Shown one piece after another: positions 1 through 6,968 of a DNA stretch of 8,904 nucleotides (its first letter is position 1; each line of letters begins with the position of its first letter). The translations under genes and the position numbers were made by a program. This DNA comes from Verrucomicrobiota bacterium (GTDB lineage Bacteria > Verrucomicrobiota > Verrucomicrobiia > Limisphaerales > UBA1412): the NCBI GenBank assembly GCA_017557085.1, contig JAFZAR010000313.1, positions 1 to 8,904 of the forward strand, written 5' to 3'. The notes below the pieces were generated by a model. It was not told where the DNA came from. It ran no database searches and saw only the letters and a list, made by a program, of their open reading frames with translations.

Positions 1-246
1 GTCCAATACCTCTGTTTTAGCAAGATCCTGAAGGATCCCGTTCACCACCTGCGGATCTGTCTGATAAGTCTGTTCTCCGCTCAGGGAATTGGCACTCAGC
101 CCGGTCGCTGTCCATGTATAGGTATCTCCTTTCTTTTCCAGCAGGAACGCTTTGTTTCTTAGTGTCTCTTCCGGAAACGCATTGAACAGCACCGACTGGA
201 TGTCGTTCGTCCGAACATCCCAAATCTTCATACAGCGGAAATCCTG
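1..246 (-). pseudogene. In-frame continuation of the DUF4340 gene beyond a TGA codon (runs off the window)
   Basis: Reading on past the TGA at 247-249 in the same frame gives 82 open codons to the window edge. The product resembles the start of another DUF4340 repeat unit. After the stop it begins QDFRCMKIWDV, continues with NDIQSVLF, then a strand ending in YTWTATG, then a helical stretch NGILQDLAKTEVLD. Each element has a counterpart in the upstream unit (WRDSRVF, HQVEKINF, SRWDILSP, RELFKEF). The join aligns without gaps to residues 161-195 of the upstream protein, so this is the downstream part of the same gene and not a separate ORF. An ATG at 231-229 could in principle allow re-initiation, but no clear Shine-Dalgarno precedes it. 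The 3' end lies outside the window. Confidence 0.72.
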
Positions 247-1215
247 TCAGGGTCTCATCAAGTTCCTCAAAAACTCTCCCTTTGCCAGTACCACATTCGT
301 GTTCATGTCCGTTATCAGGCCGATATAGGCCAGATTGGTGTGAGTGATATCAATATTCCCGAACTGAATGAGTGTGTTCTTTTGTGCGGGATCATTTTCG
401 TCTTTGTATTCAAAGGATATCTGCGCCTGGGGTCTGTCCAGACCGTATTCGATCATCTTCTTGGAAAGATCATCCCCGACATATTTTTCCACATGCCATT
501 CTGAAAACTCTTTAAAAAGCTCCCGTACTTTTTCCTCATCCGCCCGGAACGGTGTCGGACTGAGAATATCCCAGCGGCTGGGATTGATCGTATTGCGCGC
601 CAGCTCGAATCCATAAGGAGCGGGCCCCTTGAAATTGATTTTCTCTACCTGGTGTCTGTACGGCTGAAAGACCCGTGAATCTCTCCATCCGTTTTCATCT
701 TTGGGGATTTGATCAAAAAAGTCAGCACTGGCCAGATAGACTTCGTCTTTGCCGGTGATCTTGAAAAACACTTCATCTTCGCCCACCGTCTTATTCCCCA
801 AGTGAAATTCTGTCACGCTGTTTTTTTCACGCAGGGTGAGTCTTTGGAACTGGGTATCTGTTTTGATCCCGTATTCCTCGATTGTTCTTTTGTGCTTTTC
901 TAATTCCTCTTTGGAAATATAGTCAGCTGTTGTCAGATTCTTAACGGACGCGATGATCTTTTCGATCGCAGCTTCATTCGCCGGATATTTGATAGGTGCT
1001 GTTAAATTCCAATGTCCGTTTACCTTGGCAACGCTTATCCATTTATCGGGCGTATAATAAAAATCAACCGTTACTATTTTGCCGGGATCCCAATCCGGGT
1101 ATAGAAATTCACCCTTGGAAACAACAGTTTTCATCGGAGTGCGGTCTATCCAAAAAACGAACACACCCAGCACTACCGCCAGCGAAATAATCAACCATGT
1201 CGATCCTTGTTTCAT
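247..1215 (-). CDS. DUF4340-domain membrane-anchored protein, ended by an internal TGA
   Basis: The 322-residue product has one N-terminal membrane segment (about residues 6-23) and the rest is predicted to lie outside the membrane, probably periplasmic. It is built of DUF4340-type units. Each has a tryptophan strand followed by a helix (WNLTAP at 69, WDILSP at 215), then an EYG turn (EEYGIK 113-118, IEYGLD 255-260), then a closing strand (VYLASADFFDQI 159-170, VVLAKGEFLRNL 308-319). DUF4340 proteins are regular neighbours of GldG-like ABC accessory proteins, and their biochemical role is unknown. The ATG at 1215 is supported by AAGGA about 7 nt upstream and lies 12 nt after the GldG-like stop, so it is the last gene seen of the ABC operon. 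The frame stops just as a third unit begins and the coding signal continues beyond it, so this is probably a gene broken by a nonsense codon or a sequence error, not a natural short form. Confidence 0.8.
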   Translation of the reverse strand: MKQGSTWLIISLAVVLGVFVFWIDRTPMKTVVSKGEFLYPDWDPGKIVTVDFYYTPDKWISVAKVNGHWNLTAPIKYPANEAAIEKIIASVKNLTTADYISKEELEKHKRTIEEYGIKTDTQFQRLTLREKNSVTEFHLGNKTVGEDEVFFKITGKDEVYLASADFFDQIPKDENGWRDSRVFQPYRHQVEKINFKGPAPYGFELARNTINPSRWDILSPTPFRADEEKVRELFKEFSEWHVEKYVGDDLSKKMIEYGLDRPQAQISFEYKDENDPAQKNTLIQFGNIDITHTNLAYIGLITDMNTNVVLAKGEFLRNLMRP

Positions 1216-1227
1216 GAAGCGATCCTT

Positions 1228-2730
1228 TTAATTGCGCTTGCGCATCCAGATAACAAACCCGACTCCCAGCACACCTCCCGGTATGATGAAGAGCATGATC
1301 CACATCAACAGATGGATCTGGGTCTGGCTCATGTTCAGCTGGTATTCCCGGATGGGGCGCGGCCCCAGATTGCCCACCAGCGCCGTGCGGTCCAGCAGCC
1401 AGTTCACCGTCAGCACCGCAAAGTCTCTGTTTCCGAATGCGGAGTCTATCCGCGCGTTATCCAGGAAATCCGCGTTCCCTGTCACTACGATGCGTGTCGT
1501 TCCTTTGCCGGCACCGATCCCCTGCAAAGCGCCTCTTTCCACTGAAACAGCCATGCTGAGTTCATCGCCCTTTTCATCAGGTGAAGCCTTCACATATTTC
1601 CCTTCCTTGTTCAGCTTCATCAGATAGCCTTCTTTGCTGGAGCGCAGCAGTTCTACCACTTGCGGCGCGTCCGGCGCGGGATCTTTGGATTCCAGTTTGC
1701 TTACTTCACGCGAAAGAGGCATGAACATTTGAGAATTGACCAGAGCCTGTGAAATTTTGCTCTGCATGTTGAAATTGGTGACGATCAAATTATTGTTCAG
1801 CACAGACAGCGGGTCATACACGATTCCATTGGTGACGCTCACTCCCCATTTTCCCAAAAGCTTTTCCAGATTTGTTTCCCGGCTCTGCGGCATCAGCAGG
1901 AACATTCGTCCGCCACGATCCAGGTATTCACCGATGTAATTAGCTTCATCTTCCATGAACGGATCACCCGGCCCGCTGATCACCAGCAGACTGCAATCTT
2001 CCGGAATCTTTTTCTCGTTCCAGATATTCAAACTTTTGATCTGAATATTGTTCTGGGTCAGGATTTCCGCGAACTTGGAATAGCCTGCCAGCTCCGAATC
2101 ATCCTTGGGATTGTACTCCCGGTGCCCGGACGAGAAATACGCAACTTTTTCGTTATCCTCCATCAGCGAAACGATCGCCGCCGTGAAGAGCATCTCTCCT
2201 TTGAAACTCGCTCTTTTAACCTTCTGTTCAGAGCCGCCAACCACATCGGAGATATTATAATCGGAAAATTCCTTTTCATAGATGACACGCGGTGATTTTC
2301 CTTCTGTCTGGAAGATCACCAGATCCCGAAAATATGTCTTCTCTTCCAGCGCGGGCAGACTCAGCCGGTATTTGTTTTTGACGAGTTCCGCCGCCTGCGG
2401 ATCTTGTGTGTAATCCACTCTCTCGACCTTGATGTGCGCGCTGACATCCTCATATTCTTTGAGCAGGTTATCAATGGAAACAAACAGCGGTGAATCCGAC
2501 TTGAAGAGCACTACCACATGGACATCCTGCTTCAAGGATTTCAAAGCGGATTTCGTCATGGCTGACAAAATGGAAGTATCTTCCGAATCCAGATGCCAGC
2601 GGGAAAAATGGCGCATCCCCAGACTGTTCAGCAGCAGAATAATGACGATCATGCCCGCGATCGCGCCCAGCACGTTCAGCGCTATCCGGCGGCGGCGCTC
2701 ACTTGAAAAACTCATTTCCGAATGATTCAT
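1228..2730 (-). CDS. GldG-like ABC transporter auxiliary protein
   Basis: This is a protein of about 500 residues with an N-terminal membrane helix (about 16-38, after an RRRR positive-inside patch) and a C-terminal helix (about 472-495) ending in RKRN. Between them lies a large, probably periplasmic domain of the ABC_transp_aux/GldG type. It includes a Rossmann-like part with SGHRE (about 201-205), SGPGDP (about 252-257) and DRGGRMFLL (about 271-279), the usual signature of this family. Such proteins act with a GldA/GldF ATPase-permease pair; outside gliding Bacteroidetes the substrate is unknown. I chose the ATG at 2730 over those at 2745 and 2736. It has GGAGG 8 nt upstream and overlaps the permease stop as ATGA, the classic layout for translational coupling. 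The 2745 start would give 505 residues with a low-complexity MEEMEM leader that merely encodes the ribosome-binding site. Confidence 0.87.
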   Translation of the reverse strand: MNHSEMSFSSERRRRIALNVLGAIAGMIVIILLLNSLGMRHFSRWHLDSEDTSILSAMTKSALKSLKQDVHVVVLFKSDSPLFVSIDNLLKEYEDVSAHIKVERVDYTQDPQAAELVKNKYRLSLPALEEKTYFRDLVIFQTEGKSPRVIYEKEFSDYNISDVVGGSEQKVKRASFKGEMLFTAAIVSLMEDNEKVAYFSSGHREYNPKDDSELAGYSKFAEILTQNNIQIKSLNIWNEKKIPEDCSLLVISGPGDPFMEDEANYIGEYLDRGGRMFLLMPQSRETNLEKLLGKWGVSVTNGIVYDPLSVLNNNLIVTNFNMQSKISQALVNSQMFMPLSREVSKLESKDPAPDAPQVVELLRSSKEGYLMKLNKEGKYVKASPDEKGDELSMAVSVERGALQGIGAGKGTTRIVVTGNADFLDNARIDSAFGNRDFAVLTVNWLLDRTALVGNLGPRPIREYQLNMSQTQIHLLMWIMLFIIPGGVLGVGFVIWMRKRN

Positions 2731-3479
2731 CTCCATCTCCTCCATTGTAAAATGTGGTATGTCGCAAATAAAAAGAAAAAGGTCAGCGACCCAATGAAAA
2801 TCAATGGCCGCGTATCCAAAATGGCCCGCGAGCTGTCGTTCATATAATCCGCCAGAGACAGCTTGGTCAGCAGCTGCAGCATTGGCCCGGTATCCGGCAT
2901 GATGTACAGCGCCTTATAGCTCAGCATGAAGATCCCCATCCCCAGGGTGAAGCTGATCATTCCCGCCACGATCTGGCTTCGGGTGATGGACGAACTGAAA
3001 CAGCCTATCGCCATATAAAGCGCGCCCACCAGCAGGATCGCGAAATAGGTGGTAAATACCGACGGGATATTCACGACTTTCGCGTCGTTCACATAAAATC
3101 GGAGGATCAGCATGGAGAGCATCACCGGCAGCCAGATGATCGCGTGGAACGATAAGGCTCCGCAGAATTTGCTCATCAGCACCTGGATGTCCGTCACGGG
3201 CGTCGTCATCAGTGTTTCGTAGGTATTGCTGGATTTTTCGCTGGCAAAGGACCGCATCGTGATGAGCGGCGCCGACAGCAGCATGATCAGCCAGAAATAC
3301 CAGGAGCTGAAAAACATTTCCGTCAGCGTCATATCCGTCGGCTCCATATTCAGCCTCATCACCAGATCGGAAAAACAAACTCCCACCAGCAGCAATGCCG
3401 TGCTTACGATCACATAACCATTCAGCGAACCGAAATATATACCCAGTTCCCGCCTTAGCAATGTATTAAAAACCTGCAT
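2727..3479 (-). CDS. GldF-like ABC-2 family permease
   Basis: The 250-residue integral membrane protein has about six hydrophobic segments (roughly 20-40, 58-75, 105-127, 142-161, 169-190, 227-243). After the second segment comes the cytoplasmic motif SFASEKSSNTYETLMTTPV (77-95), matching the F.xEK.xGTxExLxxxPV pattern of ABC-2/GldF permeases that contacts the ATPase. It would form the membrane channel for the ATPase encoded just upstream. The start ATG is 6 nt after the ATPase stop; a GGAGG provided by that gene's terminal Glu codons lies about 11 nt upstream. The stop TGA overlaps the start of the GldG-like gene. The stop also shows that TGA terminates translation in this organism. Transport substrate and direction cannot be read from the sequence. 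Confidence 0.9.
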   Translation of the reverse strand: MQVFNTLLRRELGIYFGSLNGYVIVSTALLLVGVCFSDLVMRLNMEPTDMTLTEMFFSSWYFWLIMLLSAPLITMRSFASEKSSNTYETLMTTPVTDIQVLMSKFCGALSFHAIIWLPVMLSMLILRFYVNDAKVVNIPSVFTTYFAILLVGALYMAIGCFSSSITRSQIVAGMISFTLGMGIFMLSYKALYIMPDTGPMLQLLTKLSLADYMNDSSRAILDTRPLIFIGSLTFFFLFATYHILQWRRWR

Positions 3480-3485
3480 ACTTTT

Positions 3486-4472
3486 TTATTCCTCCTCCTC
3501 TTCTTCCTCTTCTTCCTGCGAACGGGTCAGATAAACAAAGACATCCTCCAGCGAAGGCCGCTGCATCGTCAGCTCTCTCAGACCCCAGTGATTCTCTTTG
3601 GCCATTTCATAAATCTGCTCACGCGGATCGCTCGCTTCGGCTCCAAAGGAAAGGACACACCGGTAAAAATCTCCCGATGCCGCGGATATATCCACAGCCG
3701 CCACTCCTTTGAAATCTTTCCACGCGGATTTTAATTCTTCCAGCGGTGCCTTGATCTCCGCCACGATGCGCGCGGCTTGTCCCATGATGGACTGCAAGTG
3801 ACTGGTATCATCCGAGGCCAGGATCTTTCCCTGATTCAGGATCACGACCCGCTTGCACGTCATTTCCACTTCGTGAAGGATATGACTGGAGATCAGCACG
3901 GTGTGTTTGGTGCCCAGATTCTTGATCAGCTGGCGCACCGCGCGGATCTGATTCGGATCCAGTCCCAGGGTCGGTTCATCCAGGATGATCAGTTCCGGAT
4001 CGCTGACCAGCGCGTCCGCCAGTCCCACACGCTGACGGTAGCCCAAAGAAAGCTGTCCGATCATCTTGCGGTACACATCCGTCAGGTCGCATTCATTCAT
4101 GACCGTATCGGCCCGCTCGCGGCTTTCTTTGATCCCCAGTCCTTTCAAACGCGCCCGGAATTTCAGGTAATCTCTCACCCGCATATCCGTGTACAAAGGA
4201 TTGTTCTCCGGCATGTAGCCGATCCGTTTGCGGACTTCTTCGGACTGGTCGAAAATATCGAACCCGGCCACTCGCGCCGTGCCCGACGTTGCCGCCATAA
4301 AAGTGGAAAGGATCCTCAGCGTGGTGCTTTTGCCCGCGCCGTTAGGGCCCAGGAGACCGACGATCTCTCCGCGTTTGACAGAAAAATTCAAATTGCTGAT
4401 CGCAATGAAATTCCCATAGCGTTTCGTCAGCCCCTTTACTTCAATCATCAAGTCCTTGTTGTCTTGCCCCAT
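3486..4472 (-). CDS. GldA-like ABC transporter ATP-binding protein
   Basis: The 328-residue ATPase carries all core ABC motifs: Walker A GPNGAGKS (42-49), a GYMPENNPLY segment in the Q-loop position (85-94, Glu in place of Gln as is common in GldA-like proteins), signature LSLGYRQRVG (141-150), Walker B and D-loop LIILDEPTLGLDP (161-173), and H-loop SSH (His197). A C-terminal region of about 100 residues follows, ending in SLEDVFVYLTR as in multidrug/GldA-type ATPases. It energises the GldF-like permease encoded next. Nine consecutive Glu residues (320-328) form an unusual acidic tail. Two starts are possible. The ATG at 4472 has GGAG only 2 nt away. The ATG at 4448 (product beginning MIEVKGLTKRYG, the usual family start) has AAGGA 4 nt away and better fits the promoter seen at 4485-4513. 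I keep the longer form with low certainty on that point. Confidence 0.93.
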   Translation of the reverse strand: MGQDNKDLMIEVKGLTKRYGNFIAISNLNFSVKRGEIVGLLGPNGAGKSTTLRILSTFMAATSGTARVAGFDIFDQSEEVRKRIGYMPENNPLYTDMRVRDYLKFRARLKGLGIKESRERADTVMNECDLTDVYRKMIGQLSLGYRQRVGLADALVSDPELIILDEPTLGLDPNQIRAVRQLIKNLGTKHTVLISSHILHEVEMTCKRVVILNQGKILASDDTSHLQSIMGQAARIVAEIKAPLEELKSAWKDFKGVAAVDISAASGDFYRCVLSFGAEASDPREQIYEMAKENHWGLRELTMQRPSLEDVFVYLTRSQEEEEEEEEE

Positions 4473-4484
4473 AACTCCGCCCCA

Positions 4485-4513
4485 AGTATAAAATCTCCTT
4501 GCTCGTGAATCAA
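4485..4513 (-). promoter_or_regulatory. Candidate sigma-70 promoter of the ABC operon
   Basis: On the minus strand, TTGATT (4513-4508) and TATACT (4490-4485) are separated by 17 nt, a good match to the -35/-10 consensus and its spacing. It lies between the LRR stop codon and the ABC ATPase start. The predicted transcription start near 4478 leaves only about 6 nt before the ATG at 4472 but about 30 nt before the ATG at 4448, which favours the shorter ATPase form or a nearly leaderless message. Pattern match only. Confidence 0.5.
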
Positions 4514-4517
4514 CTAT

Positions 4518-5411
4518 CTATTCCTGTTCGTAAACCTGCACTTTCATGCTTCGCCAGCCGGGACCGGGCCAGCCTTTGGCATCCTTCCGATGATACACCA
4601 CCGGATAATTCGGAACAAAATGACCTAACTGCCGTCCGCCCGCTTCCGGTTCATCTCCTTCAAACCAAATCCCTTTCAGACTGTTTGTCCATGAAAACGC
4701 GTCTTCTCCTATCCGGACGACTCCGGCCGGGATGACCAGTTTTTCCACATGACTGCAATCGGTAAAAGCATTGTTTCCAATGACTTTTAAACTTTTCGGC
4801 AGAATGAGTTCCTTCAAATTGCAGCAGCTGTAAAATCCCCGGTCTTCGATCTCTTCCAGTCCTTCCGGCAGGGTCACTCCTTCCAGAAAGGCGCATCCGT
4901 GGAATGCTCCTTCCCCAATGACCCGTACTCCGTCCGGCACGATATAACGGCCCCGCTTCCCTTCCGGGTAACGGACCAGCTTTTTCATATCCCTGCTGAA
5001 CAGGACCCCGTCCCGGCAAACATATTTTTGGTTTTCAGGATCTAATGTAAAAGACTGGAGCTGAACACATTCATCAAAAGCCGCCAGCCCGGTTTCCGAA
5101 ACACTGGCCGGCAGTTCCAGGGAAATCAGTTCCGTGCAGAACCAGAATGCCCTCTGACGGATCCGGGTGACACGCGAACCGACTTTGACCTTTTTGGCTT
5201 GGAGACAATTCCAAAAAGCCCACGGCGCGATCTCTGTCACCGGCTTGCCGCCGACCGTCTCCGGGATAACGATATCTTCTTCCGATCCAATATATTTCAC
5301 CAGAGACACACCATCGGGGACATCCGCCCACAAGAAATCTGTCTCCGGGGTCCCTCCTTTCACGGAACAAGCCGCCCAGATAAATGCCATGCAAAACAGT
5401 AAAAATCTCAT
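4518..5411 (-). CDS. Exported BspA-type leucine-rich-repeat protein
   Basis: The 297-residue product begins with a hydrophobic export signal (MRFLLFCMAFIWAAC). The Cys at residue 15 may be a lipidation site, although Trp at -3 is unusual for a lipobox. The body consists of LRR_5/BspA repeats with a clear 23-residue period ending in a Cys: boundaries at C69, C92, C115, then C163, C186 and C209, each repeat with an xxIPxxVxxIGxxAF core. An insert of about 30 residues (about 116-146, including CRDGVLFSRDMKKL) interrupts the series, as is common in BspA proteins. The C-terminal VVYHRKDAKGW segment resembles the closing motif of this family. Such proteins are generally surface or periplasmic and thought to mediate binding; the ligand is unknown. 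The ATG at 5411 is preferred over the one at 5426 because GAGAGGAG lies just upstream and the signal peptide then starts correctly. Confidence 0.85.
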   Translation of the reverse strand: MRFLLFCMAFIWAACSVKGGTPETDFLWADVPDGVSLVKYIGSEEDIVIPETVGGKPVTEIAPWAFWNCLQAKKVKVGSRVTRIRQRAFWFCTELISLELPASVSETGLAAFDECVQLQSFTLDPENQKYVCRDGVLFSRDMKKLVRYPEGKRGRYIVPDGVRVIGEGAFHGCAFLEGVTLPEGLEEIEDRGFYSCCNLKELILPKSLKVIGNNAFTDCSHVEKLVIPAGVVRIGEDAFSWTNSLKGIWFEGDEPEAGGRQLGHFVPNYPVVYHRKDAKGWPGPGWRSMKVQVYEQE

Positions 5412-5426
5412 GTCTCCTCTCAACAT

Positions 5427-5549
5427 CCCTCTCTTTTGTACCCTAAACCTCTTTCCAAGTCCAACTTTCTATTTATTTTATTCCATTTATTCCCGTTTCC
5501 ATTTATAGTGTGCGGGTCTGAACGCAGTGTTCAGCTTCAATATCATCGC
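5427..5549. promoter_or_regulatory. AT-rich divergent intergenic region between the LRR and MATE genes
   Basis: This region should hold the promoters of both divergent genes. On the plus strand TATAGT (5504-5509) is a possible -10 box for the MATE gene, without a good -35 at the expected distance. The 10-mer TTCCATTTAT occurs exactly twice (5481-5490 and 5497-5506), 16 nt apart, with the second copy overlapping that -10 candidate. I see no convincing promoter for the minus-strand LRR gene. Confidence 0.35.
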
Positions 5550-6920
5550 TTGGAAAAAAATCTAACCAAAGGCAGCCCGCTTCGGCTCATTGTTCTGTTT
5601 TCGATCCCACTCCTTTTGGGGAATTTCATTCAACAGCTTTACAATGTGGTGGATATGTTCATTGTGGGTCGAACGCTGGGGGCATCCGCGCTGGCCGCTG
5701 TCGGCTGTACGGGAAGCATCCTCTTCCTGATCATCGGCTTTGCTTTTTCGGCAACAGCCGGTTTCGGCATCGTCACCTCGCAATTCTATGGAGCGAACGA
5801 TCTGGATGGTGTCCGCAAAAGTTTCTGCACCTCTCTGGTTTGTTCCATGATAACCGGGGTCTTCCTCACGGTCGTCTGCGTGACTTTCATAGACGATCTG
5901 CTCCTGGTCATGCAGACCCCCGATGAGATCTATGCCGATACCCGCCGCTATCTGATCATCATCTTCTGGGGGATGCTGCCGCTGTTGTTTTCCAACGTCC
6001 TGTCGAACACGATCTTAGCCCTGGGCGACAGCAAGACTCCTCTGTTTTTCCTCATCATCGCCTGCGGACTGAATGTCACTCTGGACTACGTTTTTATTCT
6101 CTGGTTCGGCTGGGGAGTTGCCGGAGCGGCCGCGGCCACCGTTATCGCCCAGCTGATGTCCGGGATCCTCTGCGTTTTCTATATCATCTATAAACAGCCG
6201 CTGCTGATCCTGCGCCGCCGGGACTGGCACCTCCGCTGGAAAGATCTGTCCCGCTCGATGAAAGTCGGTCTGCCCATGGGATTTCAGAGCAGCATCATCG
6301 CCCTGGGCTGTGTCATCGTTCAGACGTATCTGAACAAACTGGGGCCGGTCCCCGTGGCGGCGTATTCCATCTCCAACAAGATAGATATGTTCGCCTGTAT
6401 GCCGCTGATGTCCTTCGGGATAGCGATGGCTACCTACGTCGGGCAAAACTACGGCGCGGGGAAATTTGACCGGATCCGGGACGGGGTCCGCCAGTGCTGC
6501 CGGCTTTCCCTTGCTTTCAGCATCGCCGCGGCCGGGATCAATATCCTTTTCTGCAAACAATTCGTGAGAGCATTTCTGGGAGGCGGCGAACCTGTGGTCG
6601 AAGAGCTTTCCCAGGTCTATATGTCCATGAACGCCACACAGTACTGGATCCTGTCGCTCTTATTCATATACCGCTACAGCCTTCAGGGTCTGGGCAAGAG
6701 TTTTGTCCCGACCGTGGCAGGTGTGATGGAACTGGTCATGCGTTTTCTGGCGGCCATATTACTGGTTGAACCGCTGGGATTTTGCGGTGTCAGCATGGCC
6801 AATCCGCTGGCCTGGATCGGCTCCGCTCTGCCGCTTTGGATCGCCTATACCTGGTTCATCCGTCATGCGCCCCCGCCGGGAAGTTTTATGGATGGACGTA
6901 TGGCCCCGCGTGAAGTATGA
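5550..6920 (+). CDS. MATE family efflux transporter
   Basis: The 456-residue product is a polytopic inner-membrane protein of about 12 helices arranged in two homologous halves, typical MATE length. The N-terminal signature NLTKGSPLRLIVLFSIPLLL, followed by GNFIQQLYNVVDMFIVGR, is characteristic of the MATE/DinF superfamily, in the branch with YoeA-like exporters. The second half repeats the pattern with VGLPMGFQSSI and SISNKIDMFACMPLMSFGIAMATYVGQNYGAGK. MATE proteins export cationic drugs or metabolites using a Na+ or H+ gradient; the substrate here is unknown. I chose TTG at 5550 because it puts the initiator exactly where family members begin (MEKNLTKGSPL). The frame is open further upstream (GTG at 5508, TTG at 5436), but those would add non-conserved residues. 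No Shine-Dalgarno is evident before any of the three. The gene ends in TGA, 48 nt before the phosphodiesterase gene. Confidence 0.9.
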   Translation: MEKNLTKGSPLRLIVLFSIPLLLGNFIQQLYNVVDMFIVGRTLGASALAAVGCTGSILFLIIGFAFSATAGFGIVTSQFYGANDLDGVRKSFCTSLVCSMITGVFLTVVCVTFIDDLLLVMQTPDEIYADTRRYLIIIFWGMLPLLFSNVLSNTILALGDSKTPLFFLIIACGLNVTLDYVFILWFGWGVAGAAAATVIAQLMSGILCVFYIIYKQPLLILRRRDWHLRWKDLSRSMKVGLPMGFQSSIIALGCVIVQTYLNKLGPVPVAAYSISNKIDMFACMPLMSFGIAMATYVGQNYGAGKFDRIRDGVRQCCRLSLAFSIAAAGINILFCKQFVRAFLGGGEPVVEELSQVYMSMNATQYWILSLLFIYRYSLQGLGKSFVPTVAGVMELVMRFLAAILLVEPLGFCGVSMANPLAWIGSALPLWIAYTWFIRHAPPPGSFMDGRMAPREV

Positions 6921-6968
6921 TGCCCCTGTTTGCGGAGAAATCATTTTGCTCCTACAGAATCAGATAAA

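Noticed and set aside
17..223. 68-codon minus-strand ORF starting MGCSDERH
   Set aside because: It lies in a different frame from the DUF4340 continuation, and that frame shows clear repeat homology while this one shows none.
247..249. TGA read as Trp (alternative code) or selenocysteine
   Set aside because: TGA is the true stop of the permease gene (in an ATGA overlap) and of the MATE gene. I see no obvious SECIS-like hairpin just downstream, and I know of no selenoprotein in the DUF4340 family.
247..310. Frameshift as the cause of the interrupted DUF4340 gene
   Set aside because: The +1 alternative frame is also open for a while around the stop, but homology to the upstream repeat unit is continuous in the original frame on both sides, so two compensating shifts would be needed.
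2914..3378. 154-codon minus-strand ORF overlapping the permease in another frame
   Set aside because: The permease frame has membrane helices and the ABC-2 cytoplasmic motif; this frame is Asp/His/Ala-rich noise.
3777..4508. 243-codon plus-strand ORF opposite the ABC ATPase
   Set aside because: It is antisense to a gene with all ABC motifs, its product is His/Gln/Arg-rich without any family features, and it is explained by the codon bias of the real gene.
6015..6560. 181-codon minus-strand ORF inside the MATE gene
   Set aside because: Mirror frame of a clear 12-helix transporter; composition is charged and low in hydrophobic residues with no recognisable motif.
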